Under the pieces are notes generated by a model, which saw only the letters and a list, made by a program, of their open reading frames with translations, did no database searches and had not been told where the DNA came from. Below, one piece after another: positions 1 through 7,398 of a stretch of 19,922 nucleotides of DNA. Source of the DNA: Alphaproteobacteria bacterium (GTDB taxonomy: Bacteria > Pseudomonadota > Alphaproteobacteria > Micavibrionales > CSBR16-224); NCBI GenBank assembly GCA_006226225.1, contig SBHI01000161.1, positions 1 through 19,922 on the forward strand. Direction: 5' to 3'. Made by a program: the position numbers and the translations under genes. Positions within the stretch are counted from its first letter, which is position 1; each line of letters begins with the position of its first letter.

Positions 1-1283
1 CGCATATTCAAAATCGCATCCGCCTGATTTTCCGTCAGTTTGAAGGCTTTGATCAGCTCTTCCTTCGGCTCGTCCTCTTCACGGATAATGCGGATCACCT
101 CGTCCAGATTCAGATAGGCGGCCAGATATCCCTCTAAAACCTCCAGACGCTGCGTGATTTTACCCAGACGGAACGCCGTCCGGCGCTGCAACACATCCTG
201 ACGGTGATTGATAAATGCCTGCAGCACCTCGCGCAGATCCATGACTTGCGGCGTCAACCCGCCGTCCAGCACATTCATATTCAGGGAAAAGCGGCTTTCC
301 AGATCACTGTAACGGTACAGCGATTCCATCAGCACTGCGGGATCAACATTGCGGCTGCGCGGCACCAGCACGATACGGATATTTTCGTCGGACTGGTCTT
401 CGATATCCTCCAGCAGCGGCAGTTTTTTCGCATTGATCAGCTCGGCGATTTTTTCGATCAGCCGTGATTTCTGCACCTGATAGGGAATCTCCGTGATCAC
501 AATCTGGTATTGCCCTTGCTTCAGCTCCTCCACTTCCCATTTGGCGCGGATGCGGAAACTGCCGCGCCCTGTTTCATAGGCTTCGGCAATGCTGTCTTTA
601 TCCTCGACCAGTGTGCCGCCGGTCGGGAAGTCCGGCCCCTGAACAAATTCCAGCAAGTCACGCACCGACAGCGACGGTGTTTTAATCAAGGCCGTCAGCG
701 CATCGCACAGCTCCGCCACATTATGCGGCGGAATGGAGGTTGCCATCCCCACGGCAATCCCGCTTGACCCGTTGGCCAGCAAATTCGGGAAATTGGCGGG
801 CAGCACAATCGGTTCCAGCGTTTCACCGTCATAGGTTTCGCGAAAATCAACCGCATCTTCCTCGATGCCTTCCAGCAGCAGCTGCGCCACCGCCGTCATG
901 CGCGATTCCGTGTACCGCATCGCCGCCGCATTATCACCGTCGATATTGCCGAAATTTCCCTGCCCGTCCACCAGCGGATAACGGACGGCAAAGTCCTGCG
1001 CCAGACGCACCAGCGCATCATAAACCGACTGGTCGCCATGCGGGTGGAACTTACCGATCACATCACCGACGACGCGGGCACATTTTTTCGGGCTATTTTC
1101 CGGACGAAGACTTAATTGCGACATCGCATACAGCAAACGGCGGTGTACCGGCTTTAATCCGTCACGCACATCCGGCAGCGACCGCGATACAATCGTCGAT
1201 AGCGCATAGGACAAGTATTTCTCGCCAAGGATTTCGCCAAAGTCGCGGTCGATAATATCCAGAGCTGCGGTTTCTTCACTCAT
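1..1283 (-). CDS. parC: DNA topoisomerase IV subunit A, N-terminal part (runs off left edge)
   Basis: ParC is the breakage-reunion subunit of topoisomerase IV, which decatenates daughter chromosomes after replication together with ParE. About 427 residues are visible, starting at the ATG at 1283 (MSEETAALD). The type IIA topoisomerase core is clear: YALSTIVSRSLPDVRDGLKP near residues 26-45, the helix-turn-helix quinolone region HPHGDQSVYDA (80-90), and RYTESRM with the catalytic tyrosine Y124. Choosing ParC over GyrA rests on the short N-terminus, the QGNFGNIDGDNAAAMRYTE pattern and the nearness of recO, a common alphaproteobacterial neighbourhood. Residue 85, equivalent to GyrA Ser83, is Gln rather than Ser. 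The C-terminal beta-pinwheel lies outside the window. No strong Shine-Dalgarno is visible upstream. Confidence 0.93.
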   Translation of the reverse strand, partial: MSEETAALDIIDRDFGEILGEKYLSYALSTIVSRSLPDVRDGLKPVHRRLLYAMSQLSLRPENSPKKCARVVGDVIGKFHPHGDQSVYDALVRLAQDFAVRYPLVDGQGNFGNIDGDNAAAMRYTESRMTAVAQLLLEGIEEDAVDFRETYDGETLEPIVLPANFPNLLANGSSGIAVGMATSIPPHNVAELCDALTALIKTPSLSVRDLLEFVQGPDFPTGGTLVEDKDSIAEAYETGRGSFRIRAKWEVEELKQGQYQIVITEIPYQVQKSRLIEKIAELINAKKLPLLEDIEDQSDENIRIVLVPRSRNVDPAVLMESLYRYSDLESRFSLNMNVLDGGLTPQVMDLREVLQAFINHRQDVLQRRTAFRLGKITQRLEVLEGYLAAYLNLDEVIRIIREEDEPKEELIKAFKLTENQADAILNM

Positions 1284-1321
1284 TTTTTTATGATTCCGTT
1301 CATAGTTTCTTGATCAAGCTG

Positions 1322-1350
1322 TTGCATGATAGCAGGGCTTTCTTTATTTT
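1322..1350 (+). promoter_or_regulatory. Possible sigma70 promoter for the 901-aa gene
   Basis: TTGCAT (1322-1327) and TATTTT (1345-1350) are separated by 17 bases. This would start transcription about 25 bases before the ATG at 1382. It lies in the 98-base divergent gap between parC and the 901-aa gene. The match is only moderate (4 of 6 at each box). Confidence 0.3.
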
Positions 1351-1381
1351 TTAAGTGCTGAATGCTTTTGAGGGACAAAAC

Positions 1382-4087
1382 ATGAACCGTTTTATCATTG
1401 CGCTCGTCGTTGTGCTGTTGCTTGCCGCCGGGGGCTATTATTTCGTCAGCCAAAACGGCACGCCAACGGCACCCGAGGACGGGCCCTCGCCTGCCGCCTA
1501 TCTTGATATGGCGGAAAATGCGCTGGCCACGCAAGGAGTCATTTTGCTTGCCCATGCCGATTTTGAAAAGGCGCGCGCCGCAGGGCAAGGCTTTCTGGAA
1601 CATATTGATTCGTTGTCTTTTCCGCAAGACATGGAAAAAGAAAACAGCTTTCTATCCGCCCTCAAAGAACAGGGGATCAATCTGAAAGAACAGGTCGACC
1701 AAGCCGTCGCCGGTTTCCTTGTCACAGAAAACGGCAACCGCTATGCGCTGATGCTGCGCGGTAATTTTAATCCCGCCGCAGTCAAAAACGCCTTTTCGCA
1801 GGCTTTTCTGATCGTCAATCACGGCGAGGAGGGTGGCGATGTCATCTTTATCTATAAAAACATGAAGACATGCGGATTGACGCCGCCACTGCAAATGCAT
1901 GTCACAGGCAAGCAAATTATCATCACCACGCCGGATATGATGCCGCAACTGCTGGCACGGCTGCAAAATGCCGTACCGGCGGAAATTGATCTCTCCGCAT
2001 GGCGCAGCTTCCGCAAAACGCATTTCTTCAGCATCGGTTTCATGCGCCCGCGTGAAACCGTCAGCGTCATCCCCCATGACGGGTTACGGGACATTGTCAG
2101 AAGCAATCTTGATGCCACCGTGCAAACGGTTTTTGCGGGACTTGCGCCGGATCCAAATGCCGTCGGCACCACCGCGATTTTTGAAACAGATATCCATGCG
2201 ACAAGCGCCGAATGGGCACGCAAGGCACTGGATCGCATCAATCTGGGACGCACCGCCTTCCGTGCCATGATCGCCGGAAAACTTCCAACGGCGGCAGAGC
2301 TGGAACAGAATTTTCAAGCCTCTCAACAAGAGAATATTCTAAAACTCTCCGTCCCGCTGCATGCCGCCAAGATGAATGAAACCAAAGATGCCTTGCATGA
2401 TGTCGGCAATGTCGTTTTGTCCAAAGGCGATGCCGTCAATGCCGTCATCGACAAATTCCTGAAACAGCGTGAAGATACCGTGCCAAAGCGGGAGCTGCCG
2501 CAATTCTCGGAAAACTACACGCGGGACAATCTTCCCGCCTTCTCTCCCGCCAATGTCTTTATCAAAGCGGATGCCGCAGCAGGGCCTTTCGGTATCGCGG
2601 TTGAAAAAGCGGCATTGATCACACAACACGGCAGAACCATAACAGAGCTGACTTTGAAAGTGCATAGTGAGTCTTTGAAAAACATCCCTGCCGACAATCT
2701 CAATATTGATGATGATGCAAGCGCCGTCGCCACCGTGCAAATCAGCGGCGTTTATGACCGTATGGGCGAAGATCTGCTGGCCGCAGAAGATTGCGGCACG
2801 GACAGCAACAACAGGGAGACGCCGCTGGCCGTGCACAGCCGTCTGGAATTCGATAACGGCACCAGTTCCACCCACACTTATCTTGAAGGGCGTAAAACGC
2901 TGCGCCTGATCCCCGAGGCGGCTCTGCAGGATATTGCCAAAATCACAGGACGCGTGACTCTGCAGCTGCCGCAAAATATCAAATCCGTCCGTTATGCGGC
3001 GCCGCTTGACCAGCAGGAAGTCAAAACAGATAACGCACGCCTCTATTTCCGTGACAATGATGAACACAGACTGAAATACACAGTCGAAGGCCGCAAAAAT
3101 CACATCCTTGCCGTTCACGCCCTGAATGAACAAGGCTATGTGCTGCGCAACCGCAGCAGTCTGGTCAGCAGCAGCGCCTTTAAAAACCAGCGCAATGTCA
3201 GCCGCGACATTCAAGGCCGCATCGCCGGTGCCGAAATCATCTATACCGACGAAACACAACCGCAGGAATTCCCGTTCGAAATCAACAGTTTTTTCAATCA
3301 TTTCGATGCAGATAAAGATGATAGGAAAGCCATGCTGATGCAGCCGGAAAACCCTGCCAATTTTCCCAAATATGCACAGCTTTATAACAATTTTGCAGAA
3401 TTCTGCGGCACAAAAACCAAAGCCATTCCCCTGCCGCCCTTGCAACTTTGCCTGAAGGAATTGAAATATCACGGCAGAAAACGCGGCATTGAAACAAAAT
3501 ACTCTTTGGCCGCACCGGCCAGCCCTGCCTTAATGGGGAACCTGACCGGTATCGAATTTGTGATCGGACGCTACAGAACGCCGCAGGGCAGCGTTGAACT
3601 GCTGGATCACCAGTTCCTGACAACCGAACTGGTACAGGCTGGCGAAGGACTGCCGCCATATCTGAGCGCCCCCTCCATTTCTTTTATGACCTCCGACCCG
3701 ATCGGCGGGCTGGAGCGTCAAAAAATTACGGGCATTATCGGCAAACTGGTTGTGCATATGCCGCTAAAAATGAACCGCGCCAGCATACGCGCCATGAATC
3801 TAGGCGGGCGTATCGAAGCTTATGATAAAAGCATTGCCGCCACCATTACATCCGTCTCGCAGGATCGCATCTCCTTCCTGATCGAAGGCGACACCTCACG
3901 CCTCGTGCATCTGGTTCCCATCACGGCGGCCAAGAAAATCCTGCCGCTGAAAAATGTGCTGTACCATTATGAAGATGGAAAAACGCGCGTCACGCTGGAG
4001 CCCATCGGCGGCATTCCCGAATATATGGAACTGATCTACGCCACCGAAAAGCAGATGCTGCAATTCCCCTTTGACGTCCGCTTTTAG
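1382..4087 (+). CDS. Exported or membrane-anchored protein of unknown function with two repeated C-terminal domains (901 aa)
   Basis: I do not recognise this family. The start at 1382 is preferred because GAGGG lies 6 bases upstream. An in-frame start 27 bases earlier lacks this and would precede the signal. Residues 4-22 (FIIALVVVLLLAAGGYYFV) form one hydrophobic segment next to a short basic N-terminus: an uncleaved anchor or a signal peptide. The rest looks soluble and extracytoplasmic. Residues about 521-635 and 782-900 appear to be diverged copies of one domain. Both open with a pattern like I-x-G-(x)n-L-x-x-x-(L/M)-P and both close with IY-x-T/D-E-x-Q followed by FPF-(E/D)-(I/V). The gene lies opposite to recO and parC, between them. 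Its stop overlaps the recO stop by 4 bases (4084-4087). No catalytic motif was seen. Confidence 0.85.
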   Translation: MNRFIIALVVVLLLAAGGYYFVSQNGTPTAPEDGPSPAAYLDMAENALATQGVILLAHADFEKARAAGQGFLEHIDSLSFPQDMEKENSFLSALKEQGINLKEQVDQAVAGFLVTENGNRYALMLRGNFNPAAVKNAFSQAFLIVNHGEEGGDVIFIYKNMKTCGLTPPLQMHVTGKQIIITTPDMMPQLLARLQNAVPAEIDLSAWRSFRKTHFFSIGFMRPRETVSVIPHDGLRDIVRSNLDATVQTVFAGLAPDPNAVGTTAIFETDIHATSAEWARKALDRINLGRTAFRAMIAGKLPTAAELEQNFQASQQENILKLSVPLHAAKMNETKDALHDVGNVVLSKGDAVNAVIDKFLKQREDTVPKRELPQFSENYTRDNLPAFSPANVFIKADAAAGPFGIAVEKAALITQHGRTITELTLKVHSESLKNIPADNLNIDDDASAVATVQISGVYDRMGEDLLAAEDCGTDSNNRETPLAVHSRLEFDNGTSSTHTYLEGRKTLRLIPEAALQDIAKITGRVTLQLPQNIKSVRYAAPLDQQEVKTDNARLYFRDNDEHRLKYTVEGRKNHILAVHALNEQGYVLRNRSSLVSSSAFKNQRNVSRDIQGRIAGAEIIYTDETQPQEFPFEINSFFNHFDADKDDRKAMLMQPENPANFPKYAQLYNNFAEFCGTKTKAIPLPPLQLCLKELKYHGRKRGIETKYSLAAPASPALMGNLTGIEFVIGRYRTPQGSVELLDHQFLTTELVQAGEGLPPYLSAPSISFMTSDPIGGLERQKITGIIGKLVVHMPLKMNRASIRAMNLGGRIEAYDKSIAATITSVSQDRISFLIEGDTSRLVHLVPITAAKKILPLKNVLYHYEDGKTRVTLEPIGGIPEYMELIYATEKQMLQFPFDVRF

Positions 4088-4833
4088 GCCGTTACCGCTT
4101 CTTCTTCCGGTTTCGGTGCCACGGCATTGGCAAAGCGCAGGCGCGGTTCGGGCAGATCGCGATGCGTCGCGGCGAAAACGCGGTGACGTAGGAAATGCCC
4201 CGTCAGATTTAAACCGTCACAGATATCTTCCTCCGTCCAATCCTTTCCGCCACAGAGAAAAGATGGCAGAGGCAACAGCTTATCCTTGTAAACGGCGGCG
4301 GCCGCCGCCGTTGCCGCCCGTCCGGTGCGGGGGCTGATATAAGCAAGGTTCTCCTCCTCCCCCGTCAGCGCGCAGCAGCTGAGATCAAGCCCGAAACCGA
4401 GCGCGCGCAGCAGCCCCGTTTCCCAGTAAATATAGGCGGGCAGAAACACATCTTCCTCCGCCAGCAATGTCTCCAGAAAGGCATCCATCCCCGCCGTGAC
4501 GGCAGGGCAAGGTTCGCGCTCCGGCAATGTCTGGTCAGCCACCGCACATGCCGCCTGCAAAGCCAGCAATTTCCGGCGGTTGTCAAAGACCAGACTCGGC
4601 CAGGGACGCTCCAGCTCCAGCTTGTACTGCCCCAAACCGTCAGAGACCCGCGCCTGCCATTCCGCCGTAACCATATTGCCGATCTGCAGTGTGCCGCGAT
4701 GCTTCGAGCCCTGCCCGCCATGCACATATCCGGCCCAGCGCCCGTGATTTTCCGTCAGCAATGTGACCACGGCGGCATTTTCCCCGTGGGGGCGCACCGA
4801 AACGACAACACCGCGATCTTCCCATTGTTCCAT
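4084..4833 (-). CDS. recO: DNA repair protein RecO
   Basis: RecO works with RecR in the RecF pathway, helping load RecA onto SSB-coated single-stranded DNA at gaps. The 249-aa length is normal. The N-terminal OB-fold opens MEQWEDRGVVVSVRPHGE and continues with a basic GxxxGxxHGGQGSKHRG-like stretch (about residues 31-47). The helical C-terminal part contains LRALGFGLDLSCCALTG and YISPRTGRAA, as in alphaproteobacterial RecO. No four-cysteine zinc site is evident. It starts 15 bases after the fliR stop, without an obvious Shine-Dalgarno, so it is probably expressed from the fliQ-fliR transcript. Its TAA stop overlaps the stop of the convergent 901-aa gene. Confidence 0.92.
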   Translation of the reverse strand: MEQWEDRGVVVSVRPHGENAAVVTLLTENHGRWAGYVHGGQGSKHRGTLQIGNMVTAEWQARVSDGLGQYKLELERPWPSLVFDNRRKLLALQAACAVADQTLPEREPCPAVTAGMDAFLETLLAEEDVFLPAYIYWETGLLRALGFGLDLSCCALTGEEENLAYISPRTGRAATAAAAAVYKDKLLPLPSFLCGGKDWTEEDICDGLNLTGHFLRHRVFAATHRDLPEPRLRFANAVAPKPEEEAVTA

Positions 4834-4848
4834 TTGAAAACAGGCTTT

Positions 4849-5616
4849 CTAATAATTCATAAAACGTATCAGCTCATCCTCATAAGCCGACAGCCAGAAC
4901 AGAATTGCCGCCGAAAATACCAGCGACAAGGTGACAAGGCTCAGCAAAATCTGCAAAGGCAGCGCCAGAAAAAACACCTGAATCTGCGGCATCAAACGCC
5001 CCAACAGGCCGAAGCCGATATAAACCAGCAGACCGACAACAATAAAAGGTGCTGACATACGCACACCGGTATTAAAGGCCGTATTGACCGTCCGCGCGAT
5101 CACATCGGCCATCGAGGCCGTTTCCAAAAAGCCTTCCTTGACTGGAAACATCGCATAGCTTTCAAAAATGCCCATCAGCAAAAAGTGGTGCATATTCGTG
5201 ACCAGCAGCAGTACAACCCCCATCATTGAAAACAGCGCACCGACGATCGAGCCCTGCCCGCTGGAAATCGCGTTAAACACCAGCGCATTGGCAAAACCCG
5301 ATTGCAGCGAGATCATCATCCCGACCGTATCCAGAGCCGAGATCAACATCCGCATCACCGTGCCGATAAACAGCCCGACAACGACTTCCGCGGCAATCAG
5401 CACAAACAGCGGCAGCAGCCCTGCGGGCGGCGGCGGCAGATAGGCAGATAAAACGGGGGTCATGACAAAAGCGACCGCCAGCGTGAACAAAAGCCGGACA
5501 TTGGTCGGCACGAAACTGTCGCCGATACCCGGCATAATCATGATTGCCGCACCGATACGGCAGAAGATCAGCAGAAAGGTAAACAGGCTCTGCGTAACGA
5601 AAATATCAAGCTGCAT
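4849..5616 (-). CDS. fliR: Flagellar type III export gate protein FliR
   Basis: FliR is one of the integral membrane proteins (FliP, FliQ, FliR) forming the export gate of the flagellar type III secretion apparatus inside the MS ring. The 255 residues are almost all hydrophobic, with about six membrane segments. Family patterns include the N-terminal LLIFCRIGAAIMIMPGIGD, LIAAEVVVGLFIGTVMR, SLQSGFANALVFN with a GQGS segment, and the C-terminal IGFGLLGRLMPQIQVFFLALPLQI. The start at 5616 has a good Shine-Dalgarno (GATGAGG) overlapping the end of fliQ, 4 bases away. FlhB, often next in this order, is absent and recO follows instead. Expression is likely coupled to fliQ. Confidence 0.95.
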   Translation of the reverse strand: MQLDIFVTQSLFTFLLIFCRIGAAIMIMPGIGDSFVPTNVRLLFTLAVAFVMTPVLSAYLPPPPAGLLPLFVLIAAEVVVGLFIGTVMRMLISALDTVGMMISLQSGFANALVFNAISSGQGSIVGALFSMMGVVLLLVTNMHHFLLMGIFESYAMFPVKEGFLETASMADVIARTVNTAFNTGVRMSAPFIVVGLLVYIGFGLLGRLMPQIQVFFLALPLQILLSLVTLSLVFSAAILFWLSAYEDELIRFMNY

Positions 5617-5620
5617 CGCC

Positions 5621-5887
5621 TCATCCCAAAGAGATGATCTTATCCGCGATCATCTCCATAAAGGCCTGCAACGCCGCCGCCATTGCCGGAAAGAAAAGAA
5701 AGATGGACACAAAAATCGCAAGCATTTTCGGGACAAAGGACAAAGTCATTTCCTGAATTTGCGTCAACGCCTGCACCAGTGCGATAATAACGCCGACCGT
5801 CAGCCCGATCAGCATGATCGGCGCGGACAATTTGATCATCAGCCAAATTGCCTCCCGCATGAAATCAATGATTTCGGCCTGCTCCAT
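5621..5887 (-). CDS. fliQ: Flagellar type III export gate protein FliQ
   Basis: FliQ is the small two-helix subunit of the flagellar export gate, packed around FliP and FliR. At 88 residues it is the usual size. Two long hydrophobic helices are visible (about 17-40, with the typical LSAPIMLIGLTVGVIIALVQALTQIQEMTLSFVP-type core, and about 54-75). The loop TQIQEMTLSFVPK is the most conserved part of the family. The ATG at 5887 is preceded by a weak purine-rich site (GAAGAAA). The gene opens the leftward fliQ-fliR-recO unit. FliP and the other flagellar genes are not in this window. Confidence 0.95.
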   Translation of the reverse strand: MEQAEIIDFMREAIWLMIKLSAPIMLIGLTVGVIIALVQALTQIQEMTLSFVPKMLAIFVSIFLFFPAMAAALQAFMEMIADKIISLG

Positions 5888-6026
5888 TTTCTTCGCCTGT
5901 TGTTTTCTTTGCTGTTCCCATCACTATAGGAAATAAATCACGCGGCGACCACAAAAAAAGATTGCTTTTTCAGCGCTTCGTCATATACTTCGGACGGTTT
6001 TCAAAATGTACAATTGCTAGGCATCA

Positions 6027-6059
6027 TTTGCGACATCGCAAAATCTGTGACATTGCAAA
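6027..6059. promoter_or_regulatory. Operator-like palindrome with a degenerate second copy
   Basis: TTTGCGA-CA-TCGCAAA (6027-6042) is a perfect palindrome with 7-base arms and a 2-base centre. A second copy follows at 6047-6059: GTGACATTGCAAA matches GCGACATCGCAAA (6030-6042) at 11 of 13 positions, 17 bases downstream. The second copy contains the TTGCAA used as the -35 box of the promoter for the acidic protein at 6110. This looks like two helical-face-related binding sites for a dimeric regulator, identity unknown. Confidence 0.4.
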
Positions 6060-6082
6060 CATATGGAAGCCTTTGATGTAAT
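6054..6082 (+). promoter_or_regulatory. Predicted sigma70 promoter for the acidic protein gene
   Basis: TTGCAA (6054-6059), a 17-base spacer and TGTAAT (6077-6082, 5 of 6 to consensus) predict a transcription start near 6089, about 20 bases before the ATG at 6110. The -35 box lies inside the second half of the operator-like repeat. Confidence 0.5.
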
Positions 6083-6109
6083 TTACTTAAAACACTTTAG
6101 GAGAAGACT

Positions 6110-6478
6110 ATGAACAAAACACCTCTTTTTGCACTGGGTGCATTTGCCGTTGCCGGGCTTCTGTTCGTCTACAGCAATCAAGGTACGCAAGTCGAAACCA
6201 ATATCGACCTGACCAATACCATTGAAACAAGTGTTGATGCCGGTACAACGGCTCTGACAGTTGGCGAAGACGTCCTGCTGGAAGACATCGCACCTGCCGC
6301 AGGTGACGAAGACGGTATCGCCGCTGATGAAGACATGAGCGAAGAAGCCGTTATGCCTGAAGATGGCGAAGAAACAGACGTCACCGCCGAAGATGAAGGC
6401 GAAATGACCGAAGGTGATGAAGGCAGCGATGCCGAAGACATGCCGATGGAAGAAGAGGAAGGCGAAAGCGTCAACTAA
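6110..6478 (+). CDS. Small, very acidic membrane-anchored protein of unknown function (122 aa)
   Basis: No family recognised. The ATG at 6110 has a good Shine-Dalgarno (TAGGAGA, about 6 bases upstream). Residues 4-21 (PLFALGAFAVAGLLFVYS) form a signal anchor or signal peptide. After about residue 55 the protein is dominated by Asp and Glu with scattered Gly, Ala and Met, ending in a run of glutamates, and is probably disordered. It contains no cysteine. It has its own promoter and a strong terminator, so it is probably a discrete and well-expressed unit. The next gene, a DsbA-like protein, also has an N-terminal membrane segment followed by an acidic linker, so the two may act in the same envelope compartment. 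That link is only inferred. Confidence 0.75.
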   Translation: MNKTPLFALGAFAVAGLLFVYSNQGTQVETNIDLTNTIETSVDAGTTALTVGEDVLLEDIAPAAGDEDGIAADEDMSEEAVMPEDGEETDVTAEDEGEMTEGDEGSDAEDMPMEEEEGESVN

Positions 6479-6501
6479 TCTCCATCTGCAAAAGGTCTAA
6501 C

Positions 6502-6536
6502 TTAACCTTTATTTAAAAGACGAACAGTAGTATAAA
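6502..6536 (+). promoter_or_regulatory. CtrA-box-like site and -10 element, possible promoter of the DsbA-like gene
   Basis: TTAACCTTTATTTAA (6502-6516) fits the alphaproteobacterial CtrA consensus TTAA-N7-TTAA exactly. TATAAA (6531-6536) lies 14 bases downstream, so the box would cover the -35 region, the usual layout of CtrA-controlled promoters. The -10 element sits in the loop of the terminator hairpin of the preceding gene. No CtrA gene is in the window, and such a short AT-rich match can arise by chance. Confidence 0.35.
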
Positions 6537-6554
6537 ACTATTGTTCGTCTTTTT
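6515..6554 (+). terminator. Rho-independent terminator after the acidic protein gene
   Basis: Left arm 6515-6530 and right arm 6538-6553 form a 16-pair stem (AAAAGACGAACA with TGTTCGTCTTTT, then a G-U and three more pairs), with the 7-base loop TATAAAA. The right arm ends in a T run. It starts 37 bases after the stop at 6478. The flanking A and T tracts would also allow some function on the other strand. Confidence 0.85.
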
Positions 6555-6593
6555 CTTTATGACACGAAGCTTTTGATTCGAAGGAGAAATATA

Positions 6594-7328
6594 ATGAAAC
6601 AGATCTTCTGGAAGACCCCGGCTTTTTTCGGAGCAGCACTCCTGATTGCCGCATTGTCTGTCTTTATTGTTTTTTCCGCATCCCAGCCCTCTGTTGCAGA
6701 AGATACGGCCACGGAAGCATCAGCGGCGGTGGCAGCCCCCGCTGAAGAACCCGCAGAAGCCGCAGCTGTAGAGAGTGAAGAAGCACCGCTGGTCGATATG
6801 ATTGCCGCAACCACCGAACGCTCGCTGGGAGATCCCAATGCACCGGTCACGATCATCGAATACGCATCCATGACCTGCCAGCATTGCTCCAACTTCCACA
6901 AAAACACCTTCAATGATGTCAAAAAAGCCTATATTGATACCGGCAAAGTCTACTGGGTTTTTCGCGAATTCCCGCTCGACCGTCTGGCACTCCGCGCCAG
7001 TCAGGCAGCACGCTGCGTAACACCCAGCATGTATTTCAACTTTGTCGAGGTTCTCTTCACCAGTCAGGAACGCTGGACGCGTGATGACGATCCGATGAAA
7101 GCGCTGGCCAAAACCGCACGTCTCGCGGGTCTTAGTCAGGACGCTTTTGATGCCTGCATCGACAACCGCGATCTGGAAGGCCATATCCTGCAGAACATGC
7201 ATACAGGCCAGACGCAGTGGAAAGTTAAATCAACGCCGACCTTTGTCTTCAATTACGGCGCGGAAAGCCTAAGCGGTGCGCAAAGTTTTGAAGCCATGCA
7301 AAAAGTCATTGAAGGACTTTTGCGATAA
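6594..7328 (+). CDS. DsbA-family thioredoxin-fold protein, membrane-anchored or exported
   Basis: Probable periplasmic thiol oxidoreductase of the DsbA / Thioredoxin_4 group, forming or exchanging disulfides in exported proteins. The ATG at 6594 is chosen because AAGGAG lies 7 bases upstream. An upstream in-frame TTG has no such site. Residues 10-30 are a hydrophobic signal or anchor. Residues 33-68 are an Ala/Glu/Pro-rich acidic linker. The catalytic domain starts LGDPNAPVTIIEYASMTCQHC, with active-site cysteines C95 and C98 (C-Q-H-C) and the cis-proline at T214-P215 (STPTFVF). C141 and C188 could form a second, structural disulfide. At 244 aa it is typical. A DsbA-like gene directly before smc is a common alphaproteobacterial arrangement, which supports the call. 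Its exact substrate is unknown. Confidence 0.88.
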   Translation: MKQIFWKTPAFFGAALLIAALSVFIVFSASQPSVAEDTATEASAAVAAPAEEPAEAAAVESEEAPLVDMIAATTERSLGDPNAPVTIIEYASMTCQHCSNFHKNTFNDVKKAYIDTGKVYWVFREFPLDRLALRASQAARCVTPSMYFNFVEVLFTSQERWTRDDDPMKALAKTARLAGLSQDAFDACIDNRDLEGHILQNMHTGQTQWKVKSTPTFVFNYGAESLSGAQSFEAMQKVIEGLLR

Positions 7329-7332
7329 AAGC

Positions 7333-7361
7333 TTGCAAAAAGCTAAAGCCGCGCACATAAT
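7333..7361 (+). promoter_or_regulatory. Predicted sigma70 promoter upstream of smc
   Basis: TTGCAA (7333-7338), a 17-base spacer and CATAAT (7356-7361, 5 of 6) sit 4 bases after the DsbA-like gene. The predicted start near 7368 gives a leader of about 190 bases before the smc ATG at 7560. The -35 hexamer is the same as in the promoter at 6054. Confidence 0.5.
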
Positions 7362-7398
7362 ACAACACTATCAGATACAAAGAGGGGGTGCTTTGCCG

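Noticed and set aside
204..1255. Three forward frames across the parC region
   Set aside because: They are antisense to a strongly conserved topoisomerase core and have no matching motifs.
2339..3472. 377-codon open frame antisense to the 901-aa gene
   Set aside because: Composition is typical of an antisense shadow. The forward frame has a signal segment, ribosome site and internal domain repeat.
5955..5970. AAAAAG-ATTG-CTTTTT hairpin between fliQ and the acidic protein gene
   Set aside because: A six-pair, mostly A-T stem is too weak for a terminator and follows no gene on either strand.
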